Below, one piece after another: positions 51,711 through 59,833 of a stretch of DNA of 64,000 nt; position 1 is the first letter of the stretch, and each line of letters starts with the position of its first letter. Location: positions 37,016 through 101,015 of the forward strand of contig NZ_KB892752.1 in the NCBI RefSeq assembly GCF_000373925.1. The letters are read 5' to 3'. The translations under genes and the position numbers were made by a program. Under the pieces are notes generated by a model. The model saw only the letters and a list, made by a program, of their open reading frames with translations, did no database searches and was not told the origin of the DNA. The DNA comes from Actinopolymorpha alba DSM 45243. GTDB taxonomy: Bacteria > Actinomycetota > Actinomycetes > Propionibacteriales > Actinopolymorphaceae.

Positions 51711-52057
51711 CCGCTGTCCTTACCCAGGAATGGGTGACCGTCTGCGGGTACGACGACCTGCTACCCGAACGCGGGGTCGCGGCCCTGATCGGCGAGGTCC
51801 AGGTCGCGGTGTTCCGGACCCATGACGGGCAGGTGTATGCCGTCGGCAACCACGACCCGTTCTCCGATGCGTACGTGCTCTCGCGCGGCATCGTCGGTAG
51901 CTCGGGTGTGACGCCGACCGTCGCTTCGCCGATGTTCAAGCAGGTCTTCGATCTGCGGACCGGCCAGTGCGTGACCGATCCTGGTGTTTCGGTTCCGACG
52001 TACCCGGTCTCGTGCGTGGACGGTGTCGTCCGCGTCGGTGTCGAGGACCGGTCGTGA
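51707..52057 (+). CDS. nirD: Nitrite reductase (NADH) small subunit
   Basis: A 116-residue Rieske-fold protein. EWVTVCGYDDLLPERGVAALIGEVQVAVFRTHDGQVYAVGNHDPFSDAYVLSRGIVGSSGVTPTVASPMFKQVFDLRTG matches NirD along its length. The Cys-x-His Rieske ligands are absent, as in all NirD proteins; it stabilises NirB and carries no cluster. It overlaps nirB by 4 bases, and its stop overlaps the GTG of the HemD-HTH gene. Confidence 0.96.
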   Translation: MTAVLTQEWVTVCGYDDLLPERGVAALIGEVQVAVFRTHDGQVYAVGNHDPFSDAYVLSRGIVGSSGVTPTVASPMFKQVFDLRTGQCVTDPGVSVPTYPVSCVDGVVRVGVEDRS

Positions 52058-53220
52058 CGGCGCCGAACCCGGTTGAAGGTGTGCGAAGAAGCATGGGACC
52101 GCAGACAATCCCGACGGAACTCCGCTCGCTCACCGGCTTCACCGTCGGCGTGACCGCGGCCCGCCGCCGGGAGGAGTTGGTCGCCCTCCTCGAACGCCGC
52201 GGCGCCCGGGTCGTGGAGGCGCCGGCGATCCGGATCGTCCCGCTGTCCGACGACCACGCCCTCCAGCAGGCGACCAGGGCGTGCCTCAGCGGGATCGACA
52301 TCGCCGTCGCGACGACGGGCATCGGGTTCCGCGGCTGGCTGGAGGCGGCGGAGAGCGCGGGCCTGGCTGACCGGCTGCTGTCGACGCTGGCCAGCGCCCG
52401 GCTCCTCGCCCGCGGCCCCAAGGCTCAGGGCGCGATCCGGGCCGCCGGGCTCACCGAGGTGTGGGCGCCCGCGTCCGAGTGCTCGAGCGAGGTGCTGGAG
52501 TACCTCCTCGCGGCCGGCGTACGCGGGAAGCGGGTGGCGGTCCAGCTCCACGGCGAGCCGTTGCCCGACTTCGTGGCGGCACTGCGGGCCGCGGGCGCGC
52601 ACGTCATCGAGGTGCCGGTGTATCGCTGGGTGCTTCCTGAGGACATCAGTCCCCTCATCCGCCTGGTCGAGCTGATCAAGCTGAGGTACGTCGACGCGGT
52701 GACCTTCACCAGCGCCCCGGCGACGGCGGCGCTGCTCGAGGTCGCGGGTGCCGAGCGGGAGGCGGTGCTGTCGGCGTTCCGGGCGGACGTCCTCGCGGCG
52801 TGCGTCGGGCCGATCGCCGCGGGTCCGCTGGAGAGGTACGGCGTCGCCAGCCTGCAGCCCACCCGCGCACGGCTCGGCGGACTCGTCAGGGCGCTGGCGG
52901 ACCGGCTGCCCGAACACCGGACCCGGATGGTCGAGGTGGCCGGGCACACCCTGGAGATCCGTGGCCACGCGGTGGTTGTCGACGGCGACATGCGGACCCT
53001 CGCCCCGGCGCCGATGACCTTGCTGCGCACGCTTGCCGAACGCCCGGGCCGGGTGATCTCGCGGGCCGACCTGTTGCGGTCCCTGCCGCGCAGCGCCGAC
53101 GGGCACGCCGTCGAGATGGCGATCGCCCGGCTGCGAGCCGGGCTCGGTGACTCGCGGATCATCCGCACGGTCACCAAGCGCGGCTACCGCTTGGCCATCG
53201 AGACGGCCGGCGCCGGCTGA
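52054..53220 (+). CDS. Uroporphyrinogen-III synthase fused to an OmpR-type winged helix
   Basis: A 388-residue two-domain protein. The first 260 residues follow the HemD fold: GFTVGVTAARRREELVALLERRGARVVEAPAIRIVPL, ATTGIGFRGWLEAAES, and VRGKRVAVQLHGEPLPDFVAALRAAGAHVIEVPVYRWVLPED, which closes the tetrapyrrole ring to uroporphyrinogen III. A C-terminal winged helix follows (PMTLLRTLAERPGRVISRADLLRSLPR, VEMAIARLRAGLG, RTVTKRGYRLAIE). GTG 52054 is chosen because it overlaps the nirD stop (GTGA), like the other gene junctions. Siroheme for NirB is made from uroporphyrinogen III, so a supply role fits; the helix may let the protein control the operon (inference). Confidence 0.92.
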   Translation: MTAPNPVEGVRRSMGPQTIPTELRSLTGFTVGVTAARRREELVALLERRGARVVEAPAIRIVPLSDDHALQQATRACLSGIDIAVATTGIGFRGWLEAAESAGLADRLLSTLASARLLARGPKAQGAIRAAGLTEVWAPASECSSEVLEYLLAAGVRGKRVAVQLHGEPLPDFVAALRAAGAHVIEVPVYRWVLPEDISPLIRLVELIKLRYVDAVTFTSAPATAALLEVAGAEREAVLSAFRADVLAACVGPIAAGPLERYGVASLQPTRARLGGLVRALADRLPEHRTRMVEVAGHTLEIRGHAVVVDGDMRTLAPAPMTLLRTLAERPGRVISRADLLRSLPRSADGHAVEMAIARLRAGLGDSRIIRTVTKRGYRLAIETAGAG

Positions 53221-53270
53221 TCTCGTTCGTACGACGCCCGCGGCGGCGTCGACCCGGTTGCGCCCAGGTC

Positions 53271-53963
53271 CTACGGCGTCAGGTCATCGCTGGTGTCGAG
53301 CGCGGGTACGTCGGGAGGCGCGGCGGCCACGGCTTCGCGGTCAAGCTGGACGTCCTCCAAGATGACCAGGTCGGCGAGCGGGCGGGTGGCGGCGATGAGG
53401 TCGGCGTTGCGCTGGTCCGTGCCCAGCGCCCAGGCCCGCGCGGCGTCCGGCGACTTGCCGTACTCCATGTGCCGCCTGATCAGCCGGGCGTGACGGAGGT
53501 GCTCCAGCGGATCGACGTACCACACCTCGTCGAGCAGACCACGTACTTCTGCCCACGGACCGGCGTCGACGAGAAGGTAGTTTCCCTCCGTCACGATGAG
53601 CGGCACCTCGCGCGGGATCGGGATGGCGCCCGCGATCGCTTCCTCGATCTCCCGCTGGAATGACGGCGCGTACACGACGTCGTCGCCCTGGTCGCGTAGA
53701 CGCCTGAGGAGGGCGACAAATCCAGCGGCGTCGAAAGTGTCCGCGGCGCCCTTACGGTCCCGCCGGCCGAGACGTTCGAGTTCGACGTTGGCCAGATGGA
53801 AGCCGTCCATCGGCACATAGCGGGCGCGGGGTCCGAGCCGGCTGGCGACTGCCGCCGCCAGCGTGGACTTGCCCGCGGCGGGGGCGCCGGTGATGCCGAG
53901 GATCCGGCGTTGGGAGTTCTTCACCAGCGCTTCCGCACGTTCCACCAGTTGGTCGAGGTGCAT
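53271..53963 (-). CDS. Uridine-kinase-like P-loop kinase (nucleoside/nucleotide kinase family)
   Basis: A 230-residue P-loop kinase. Walker A is ILGITGAPAAGKSTLAAAVASRLG, the strand VPMDGFHLANVELERLGRRDRKGAADTFD is the substrate-binding loop of the uridine kinase / phosphoribulokinase / YfdG-like group, and EGNYLLVDAGPWAEVRGLLDEVWYVD the Walker B side. Such proteins phosphorylate nucleosides, fructose or related sugars; the exact substrate is not clear from the motifs. ATG 53963 follows GGGAGG at six bases. It runs opposite to the HemD-HTH gene and is followed upstream by short tandem repeats and a repeat element. Confidence 0.85.
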   Translation of the reverse strand: MHLDQLVERAEALVKNSQRRILGITGAPAAGKSTLAAAVASRLGPRARYVPMDGFHLANVELERLGRRDRKGAADTFDAAGFVALLRRLRDQGDDVVYAPSFQREIEEAIAGAIPIPREVPLIVTEGNYLLVDAGPWAEVRGLLDEVWYVDPLEHLRHARLIRRHMEYGKSPDAARAWALGTDQRNADLIAATRPLADLVILEDVQLDREAVAAAPPDVPALDTSDDLTP

Positions 53964-54040
53964 CGGCTGCCTCCCGGTGGAGTGGCGGGTGGATCGTTTC
54001 GTCGCAAACGTGTGGGTGCCCCATCGTTCCATCCACGCCG

Positions 54041-54100
54041 ACGCCGGCCGACGCCGCCCGACGCCGCCCGACGCCGCCCGACGCCGCCCGGCGCCGGGCA
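54041..54100. repeat. 10-bp tandem repeat ACGCCGCCCG
   Basis: Six 10-base units, the first and last slightly changed (ACGCCGGCCG and GCGCCGGGCA), fill 54041-54100. The array lies upstream of the P-loop kinase start, in its 5' region on the minus strand. Copy number may vary between strains, as in other tandem arrays. Confidence 0.8.
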
Positions 54101-54170
54101 CGGGGGACCCCCAAAGCCACCGCAAGCTGGAATTGACGGTGAGAAAGGGGCGCATGCTGTGCACCCTGCT

Positions 54171-54220
54171 GGGGTGGGGTGGGCCCGCGGGCGAAGCCCG
54201 AGCGGGGCCGGAACCACACT
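54171..54220. repeat. GGGCGAAGCCC-hairpin repeat, single intergenic copy
   Basis: A copy of the element found in the histidine kinase gene (10808-10903) and at 23074-23174: GGGTGGGCCCGCGGGCGAAGCCCG, AGCGGGGCCGG, AACCACACTG. It is two bases shorter than the kinase units, which would shift a reading frame. The rest of the 473 gene-free bases (53964-54436) shows the 10-bp array above and no gene. Confidence 0.85.
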
Positions 54221-54436
54221 GTGCCGCTTGCCGTTGGGTAGCAGCGGAGTTAACCTCGCGAATTACGGCTGACTACTGGCCGTCGTACTCCCTCGCCTTC
54301 GTGCATGGCGGAGTGCTCGGCAGGTGGAGTGCGCAGGGCCGCCCTTGTGCTGGCCTTCGGGGCTGCGTGGTCACCAGAATGTACGCCCGGCCGGGCTGAC
54401 GATGACATATGGCGTGATGGCCCCAGGAGGATTGTG

Positions 54437-55216
54437 ATGTACGCACGCCCGACGCTCGTCGAGCTCTCCAATATTTGGAAGAGCTTCGGCGCAGTCCGGG
54501 CGCTGCGTGGTGTCAGCTTCGACGTGCGACCGGGCGAAACTCATGCCCTGGTAGGCGACAACGGCGCCGGAAAGACGACGTTGATGAAGATCCTCTCCGG
54601 TGTCTATCGACCAGATCGCGGCGAAATTACCGTCGCCGGAGAAAAGGTGAGCTTTTCTCGTCCTCGAGATTCGCGGGACCTCGGCATCGAGATGATTTAT
54701 CAGGATTTCGCACTGGCAGAGAACCTCGATATCCGTTCGAACATCTTCTTGGGGCGCGAGCGTCGTAGGAAGACAATGGGAGGTCTTCTGCGCGTCCTGG
54801 ACAACCGTTACATGGACACCGAGACGCGGCGGGTCCTCGCCTCTCTCGACGTGGACATCGATCCGGGACTCAAGGTACGCCGGCTGTCCGCCGGGCAGCG
54901 CCAGGCAGTGGCCATCGGCCGCGCGTTGGCGTTCGACGCGAAGCTCGTGATCATGGATGAGCCCACCGCGAACCTGGCGATCGGCAAGGTCGAGAAGCTG
55001 CTCGAGTTGACCGAGCGCCTGCGTGATCTTGGGATCGCCGTCATCCTCATCAGTCATCGGATGGACGAGGTCTTTTCGGTCGCGGATCGTTTGACCGTGT
55101 TGCGCCAGGGCCAGGTGGTCGGGAGGTTCCGCTCAGGCGAGCTTTCGGAGTCGAGGATCAGCAACCTGATCGCCCGTGGTCTGCCGGATCCGATGGTCCG
55201 GCGTGGTGACCTATGA
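54437..55216 (+). CDS. Sugar ABC transporter ATP-binding protein, single-domain
   Basis: A 259-residue ATPase of the carbohydrate-uptake class 2 (CUT2) type. Walker A is VGDNGAGKTTLMKIL, the signature RLSAGQRQAVAIGRAL (LSAGQ, as common in CUT2), and Walker B LVIMDEPTANLA, with H-loop LISHRMDEVFSVADR. RbsA-type proteins have two ATPase domains in one chain; this has one, like FrcA. ATG 54437 follows AGGAGG. The permease gene overlaps by ATGA and the binding-protein gene follows, so the three are an operon. The sugar is unknown. Confidence 0.93.
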   Translation: MYARPTLVELSNIWKSFGAVRALRGVSFDVRPGETHALVGDNGAGKTTLMKILSGVYRPDRGEITVAGEKVSFSRPRDSRDLGIEMIYQDFALAENLDIRSNIFLGRERRRKTMGGLLRVLDNRYMDTETRRVLASLDVDIDPGLKVRRLSAGQRQAVAIGRALAFDAKLVIMDEPTANLAIGKVEKLLELTERLRDLGIAVILISHRMDEVFSVADRLTVLRQGQVVGRFRSGELSESRISNLIARGLPDPMVRRGDL

Positions 55217-56208
55217 CACACGCCGCACTGCGTACGTTCCTCGAAGGACGTGACATCGGCCAGGAGGTCGGCCGATCGCGCCGGGTCAAGAATCTCATCG
55301 GTGACTATGGCCTGGTCGCGATCTTCGTCGTGTGCTTTGTCGTTCTTTCGGCTACGACCAGCGGATTCCTCACGGTCGACAACCTGATCAACGTGATCGA
55401 GCAGTCCTCGATCATAGGATTCCTGGCAATCGGCCTCACCTTCGTCATGCTGACCGGCGGAATCGACCTGTCGGTGGGTGCGGTCGTCGGACTCGCGGGC
55501 GTCGTGTCGGCGAGCTTCGCGCAGTCGGCTGGCGCGGGCGGACTCTTACCACTCGCGCTCGGCCTCACGGTCGGTCTGCTGGTCGGGCTCGTCAACTCCG
55601 GACTCATCATCCGTGGCGGTGTGCTGCCGTTCCTTGCCACGCTGGCGGTTCTCACCATCGCGCGCGGGCTGGCGCTCATCTACAGCGACGGCGGGCCGAC
55701 CACCGGTCTTTCGAATCCGTTCCAGGTCCTGGGTGCCGGGATGATCGGTCCGGTGCCCGTTCTTGTGGTGATGTTCGTCGCCGTCGTGCTGGTCGCGGAG
55801 TTCGTCCTTCGGCGTACCGCATTCGGTCGGCACGTCTATGCCGTGGGTGGCAACGTCGAGTCCGCGCGTACCGTCGGTGTCTCTGTCAACCGGGTGTTGC
55901 TTGGCGTCTACCTGATCTGTGGCCTACTGGCAGGGCTTGCCGGTGTCGTCCTGGCCGCGCGGGTGAACGGCGCGGATCCGATGGCGGGCAACGGCTATGA
56001 GCTCGAAGCGATCTCCGCGGTTGTCATCGGCGGGACCAGCTTCTTCGGAGGATCAGGATCCGTGCGCGGAACTGTCCTCGGCGTCATGCTCCTCGGCGTG
56101 GTCATGAACGGTTTGAACCTGCTTGACGTCACGTCGTACTACCAGCAGGTGGTGCAGGGGCTGGTGCTCGTCCTCGCCGTCCTGCTCAACCGCTGGAAGT
56201 CGGGGTAG
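55213..56208 (+). CDS. Sugar ABC transporter permease, RbsC family
   Basis: A 331-residue permease with about ten membrane helices. The RbsC-like blocks FLAIGLTFVMLTGGIDLSVGAVVGLAGV, LINSGLIIRGGVLPFLATLAVLTIARGL and NGYELEAISAVVIGGTSFFGGSGSVRGTVLGVMLLGVVMNGLNLL, including the EAISAVVIGG cytoplasmic loop that touches the ATPase, are present. The start ATG is inside the stop of the ATPase gene. Confidence 0.95.
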   Translation: MTHAALRTFLEGRDIGQEVGRSRRVKNLIGDYGLVAIFVVCFVVLSATTSGFLTVDNLINVIEQSSIIGFLAIGLTFVMLTGGIDLSVGAVVGLAGVVSASFAQSAGAGGLLPLALGLTVGLLVGLVNSGLIIRGGVLPFLATLAVLTIARGLALIYSDGGPTTGLSNPFQVLGAGMIGPVPVLVVMFVAVVLVAEFVLRRTAFGRHVYAVGGNVESARTVGVSVNRVLLGVYLICGLLAGLAGVVLAARVNGADPMAGNGYELEAISAVVIGGTSFFGGSGSVRGTVLGVMLLGVVMNGLNLLDVTSYYQQVVQGLVLVLAVLLNRWKSG

Positions 56209-56223
56209 GGGGAACGAGCCAGG

Positions 56224-57231
56224 TTGACGACCTCTTGCCTGAAACGCCGGCGCTCGTGGATCTCGCTCGTCGTGGCGTTTCTCGTGGCCCTGGTCATGGT
56301 CGGGAGTTGCACGCTGCCCGCCCATACCGCCCAACCCGGTCCGGCCACCCATGCGAGGGCGAGTTCACGGACGGTGGGCGTCACGATGTTGAGCCTGCAG
56401 TATCCGTTCCTGGTACGGCTGGCAGGCGCGATGAACGCCGAGGCGGCTCGCAAGCACGTCAACCTTGTCCTGCTTGATCCGCGCCACGATGTCGCCACCG
56501 AACTCGATCAGGTGCAGAACCTCATCACCCGCGGGGTTGACCTGATCACGATGATCCCGGTGGACGAGCAGTCCAGCCAGACCGCGGCCAGGAAGGTCGA
56601 CGCGGCTGGGATCCCACTGGTCCTGCTCAACACCAGGTTGAGCAGCGGCTTCACCCGCACCGGTGGCCATTACGTCACCTATGTCGGCGCCAACGATGTC
56701 ACGGCCGGCCGGATCCAGGGCGAATACCTCGCGAAGCAACTCCCTGACGGGGGCAACGTCATCTACCTGGTGGGGCAGTACGGCGGCGCCTCGACCGACC
56801 GCCGTAAGGCCGGCTTTGACGCTGTCCTCAAGCGCCATCCGAACATTCACGTGGTGGCCGAGGTGCAGGCGCATGGATCCCGAGCCGAGGGCCGGACGAT
56901 CACCGAAAATCTGCTACACCGTTATCAGACCGGGCAGATCCAGGCTCTGGTTGCCCAGAACGACGAAATGGCCCTCGGCGCTCTGTCTGCCATCGACGCG
57001 GCCAACCGGCGTGGGGAGTTCAAGGTGGTCATGGGGGTTGACGGCTCACCACAGGGACTGGCAGCCGTACGTCGGGGCGACCTGACGGCGACGGTCTTCC
57101 AGGATGCCGGCGCGCAGGGGCGGGCGCTGGTGGACACGGTCGCGAAGATACTTGACGGCCAGAAGGTGCCGTCCACGGTTGACATCCCGTTCAGGTTGAT
57201 CACCCGTCAGAACGTCAACGCCGTCACCTAG
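56224..57231 (+). CDS. Sugar ABC transporter substrate-binding lipoprotein
   Basis: A 335-residue periplasmic-binding-protein-like receptor (type I fold). The signal sequence ends in a lipobox-like VGSC near residue 28; the mature part begins VGVTMLSLQYPFLVRLAGAMNAEAARKHVNLVLLD, typical of ribose/xylose-binding proteins, with YVGANDVTAGRIQGEYLA, VAQNDEMALGALSAID and GVDGSPQGLAAVRRGDLTATVFQDAGAQGRALVD at the hinge and ligand sites. It starts at TTG 56224, 15 bases after the permease gene. The binding protein is last in this operon, the reverse of the common order. The ligand is probably a pentose or sugar alcohol. Confidence 0.92.
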   Translation: MTTSCLKRRRSWISLVVAFLVALVMVGSCTLPAHTAQPGPATHARASSRTVGVTMLSLQYPFLVRLAGAMNAEAARKHVNLVLLDPRHDVATELDQVQNLITRGVDLITMIPVDEQSSQTAARKVDAAGIPLVLLNTRLSSGFTRTGGHYVTYVGANDVTAGRIQGEYLAKQLPDGGNVIYLVGQYGGASTDRRKAGFDAVLKRHPNIHVVAEVQAHGSRAEGRTITENLLHRYQTGQIQALVAQNDEMALGALSAIDAANRRGEFKVVMGVDGSPQGLAAVRRGDLTATVFQDAGAQGRALVDTVAKILDGQKVPSTVDIPFRLITRQNVNAVT

Positions 57232-57286
57232 AGCCTGAAACAGGCTCTTAGCTGGCGCGCGGCGACGCGGGATAGCGTGCGTGGTC

Positions 57287-57619
57287 ATGACCATCACGCG
57301 TTCCATCCTGCTCTTCGTCGTCGCCGCGCTCGCCGAGATCGGCGGCGCCTGGCTGGTGTGGCAGGGCATTCGGGAACACCGAGGTGTGCTGTGGATCGTC
57401 GGTGGCGTCCTCGCGCTCGGTGCCTACGGTTTTGTCGCGACTTTCCAACCTGATCCGAGCTTCGGGCGGATTCTCGCGGCATACGGCGGGATCTTCGTCG
57501 CCGGTTCCCTGCTGTGGGGCGTCCTCGTGGACGGGTTCCGTCCCGACCGCTGGGATGTGGCTGGCGCGCTGGTCTGCCTCGTGGGGGTCGCGCTGATCAT
57601 GTACGCGCCGCGAGGCTGA
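57287..57619 (+). CDS. YnfA/UPF0060 family membrane protein
   Basis: A 110-residue protein with four membrane helices. [97 protein letters not shown] matches UPF0060 over its whole length. The role is unproven; related to small multidrug resistance-like transporters by topology. ATG 57287 or GTG 57281 may be the start. It is a lone gene. Confidence 0.95.
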   Translation: MTITRSILLFVVAALAEIGGAWLVWQGIREHRGVLWIVGGVLALGAYGFVATFQPDPSFGRILAAYGGIFVAGSLLWGVLVDGFRPDRWDVAGALVCLVGVALIMYAPRG

Positions 57620-58272
57620 GTGGAGGTCGACGTGGGACCTGGCGACGATGTGGTGGCCCAGGCACGGCACCCGTGCTCGCCGAACCTTGAGTAGACGCCC
57701 ACTTTTGCGCGGGAACTGGGCATCTACTCAAGGTTTCGCGCCGCGACACCTTCAGGTCCGCCCGCGATGTGAGATGGCGCGGGCCGTGTCTCACATTGTG
57801 TACACCTTCTCCGGTACGAGGCGCGGCATATGCCCACCAGGCAAGGCAAATTCGCCTAGTGAGGTGGGGAATTGCCGCGTGAGGTCCGCCAACGGGTGTA
57901 CACAATGTGAGACAAAAGCCTGGCTTCTCACTATCCGATACAACCGGGTGTACGCCATTCGAGACGCCCGCCACCTCACGCGGCATCCCCCCAGGAAGCA
58001 CCCTCAGTTTGCCTTGCTTGGCGACGACTCGCGGCAACGAGAGCCCGAACTGGCCCCGCACCCGAAGCACCTCAGCAAGATCGTGAAAACTTAAGGGGGT
58101 CATAGCACCCAAAGTCTTCACAATCTGAAATGGCCTGGCCATCACGAGGCTCCCGGAGGGTTCACCAGGCTTCTACCCCCGGCGAACCCACCACCGAGCT
58201 GGCTTGGCCGCAAGAAGCCCCGTAGGTAGGACCAAACTGGCCCGCCGCGGTGAGGGGGACATGCCCTTGCCA
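57620..58272. repeat. Gene-free 650-base composite repeat locus
   Basis: No supported gene lies here. 57785-58105 is the reverse-complement partner of 32050-32385, and 57640-57760 of 32822-32915. TCTCACATTGTGTACACC (57793 on) and its inverse GGTGTACACAATGTGAGAC (57895-57913 region) occur inside, giving the locus internal symmetry. A large hairpin (57684-57736), absent from the other copy, sits in the second part. A hairpin GTGAAGACTTTGGGTGC/GACCCCCTTAAGTTTTCAC forms the right edge. Confidence 0.75.
57684..57736. repeat. Long hairpin AACCTTGAGTAGA / TCTACTCAAGGTT
   Basis: AACCTTGAGTAGA (57684-57696) pairs perfectly with TCTACTCAAGGTT (57724-57736), and GCCCA with TGGGC extends the stem inside. 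In the homologous locus at 32822-32915 this hairpin and its flank are missing, the sequence running from CCTTGA directly to GGGCC. It therefore looks like a small insertion. Confidence 0.8.
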
Positions 58273-59610
58273 TCAGGGGCGTGGCTCGGTCGGATAGCCC
58301 TCCTCGTCGTGGACCGCGAGATCGCCGGTCAGTAGGGCCTCTTCGGGCAGCCGGAGCCGCATGACTCGCCCGAGCACCGTCAGGATGAGGAGCGTGAGGA
58401 GGGCGTCCCAGGCGATGACGGTCAGCGCCGCGCCGGCCTGGATGAGGAGCTGCATGGGATGCCCGTAGAAGAGACCCACGGCCGAGAAACCGGGGCCATG
58501 GCCGTCGCTGGGATAGACCACGATGCTGGGATCGGCGAAGAATCCGACGAGTAGGCCGCCGGTCAGTCCGGCGACACCGTGGGTGTGGAAGACACCCATC
58601 ACGTCGTCGACCCGGCGGAATACCGTGAGTCTGGCCAGCTTGTTCCAGGACAGCCACACGACGACCGAGGCGATCAGCCCAATGAGCAGGGCACCGACTC
58701 CGTTGACGTACCCCGCGGCGGGCGTGATCGACACCAGACCAGTGATCATCCCGTTGACCGCGCCAAGGAACGTCGGTTTACGGTGCGCTCCGGCCAGCAT
58801 GTCCAAGACCAGCCAGGTGAGCAGCGCGGTGGCCGTTGCCAGGTTGGTGTTGAGGACCGCGGTCGAGGCGTTGGCGCCAGCAGCGTATGGGTCGCCGCCG
58901 TTGAAGCCGTTCCAGCCAAGCCACAGGATCCCGGCACCAGCCGCGACCATCAGCAGGTTGTTGGGTACGCCGTGCGTACGGTCGTGAGCGAGTCGTGGTC
59001 CGATCACCGCGGCGGCGACGAATCCGGTCGTTCCGGCCGCCAGGTGGATGACGTAGCCGCCGCTGTAGTCAAGGGCACCTTGCTGTGCCCACCAGCCTCC
59101 ACCCCAGAGCAGGAAGGCGTTGACGGAGTACACCAGGGTCGACCACAACGGAACGAAGATCAGCCACGCCCGGAAGCTCATCCGGCCGAGGACGCTCCCG
59201 AGGAACAGCAGCGGTGTGATCGCGGCGAAGACGAACTGGAAGTAGATCAGGGTCGACTGCGGAAACCGGAACGCCGGGAGGACGCTTTCGAGAAGCGGTA
59301 TCCGCGCGGCCGCCTGCTCGGTGGCGTGATTCAGAATCGGCCCCGGCGTTCCGACGAAAGACGAGAGGATTCCGGGGCCTAACCGGAGGGGTTCGCCAAA
59401 ACCCATCCGGAACACCCAGAGCACCCAGACGACGAGCACGATCGAGAAGCCGCTGAAGGCCATCAGCATCGTATTGACAGCCCATTTACGCTGGATAAGG
59501 CCGCCGTACAAGAGGGCGATGCCAGGGATGCTCATCAATCCGACCAGGGTCGCGGCGATCAGCTGCCATGCGTTGTCGCCGGGACTCAGCCACTGCGGAT
59601 AGGGAAGCAT
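58273..59610 (-). CDS. amt: Ammonium transporter (AmtB family)
   Basis: A 445-residue ammonium channel with about 11 membrane helices. Family blocks are NAWQLIAATLVGLMSIPGIALLYGGLIQRKWAVNTMLM, DYSGGYVIHLAAGTTGFVAAAVIGPR, LGWNGFNGGDPYAAG and GVFHTHGVAGLTGGLLVGF, with the pore His pair in VIHLAAG and FHTHGVAG and the conserved Asp of DYSGG. The C-terminal cytoplasmic tail is short. No glnK/glnD follows, unlike many actinobacterial amt operons; the downstream side is a repeat locus. ATG 59610 starts MLPYPQWLSPGD, consistent with a lost or absent signal peptide. Confidence 0.96.
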   Translation of the reverse strand: MLPYPQWLSPGDNAWQLIAATLVGLMSIPGIALLYGGLIQRKWAVNTMLMAFSGFSIVLVVWVLWVFRMGFGEPLRLGPGILSSFVGTPGPILNHATEQAAARIPLLESVLPAFRFPQSTLIYFQFVFAAITPLLFLGSVLGRMSFRAWLIFVPLWSTLVYSVNAFLLWGGGWWAQQGALDYSGGYVIHLAAGTTGFVAAAVIGPRLAHDRTHGVPNNLLMVAAGAGILWLGWNGFNGGDPYAAGANASTAVLNTNLATATALLTWLVLDMLAGAHRKPTFLGAVNGMITGLVSITPAAGYVNGVGALLIGLIASVVVWLSWNKLARLTVFRRVDDVMGVFHTHGVAGLTGGLLVGFFADPSIVVYPSDGHGPGFSAVGLFYGHPMQLLIQAGAALTVIAWDALLTLLILTVLGRVMRLRLPEEALLTGDLAVHDEEGYPTEPRP

Positions 59611-59707
59611 GCCGTCGACCTTCGTGCGGGATGATGATCTGATCTCCGGCCACGGGGCTGGGGGTCGTTACCTCGCAATCGGGGTGAACCCAACGACACT
59701 CACACTA

Positions 59708-59773
59708 CGGAAAGCTTTCCGACCCGGCCGCGGTAATTCGCATCTGAAGGCTGTCGTGACAGATGTCGTGACA
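59708..59773. promoter_or_regulatory. Palindromes between amt and the MASE1 gene
   Basis: A perfect 14-bp palindrome CGGAAAGCTTTCCG (59708-59721) is followed by two copies of TGTCGTGACA (59752-59761 and 59764-59773), each itself a TGTC/GACA inverted repeat, with a 12-bp period. They lie between the divergent genes and may bind regulators. No match to GlnR words was found here. Confidence 0.5.
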
Positions 59774-59833
59774 TATTACTGGCGCGAGTTGGGGGGTCCT
59801 CGATGCGCTGGAATCGTCGTAGCATCGACTTCT

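Noticed and set aside
57597..58145. A 182-codon minus frame in the 58-kb repeat locus
   Set aside because: The matching frame in the 32-kb copy is broken by stops, so similarity is at DNA level; it was not called a gene.
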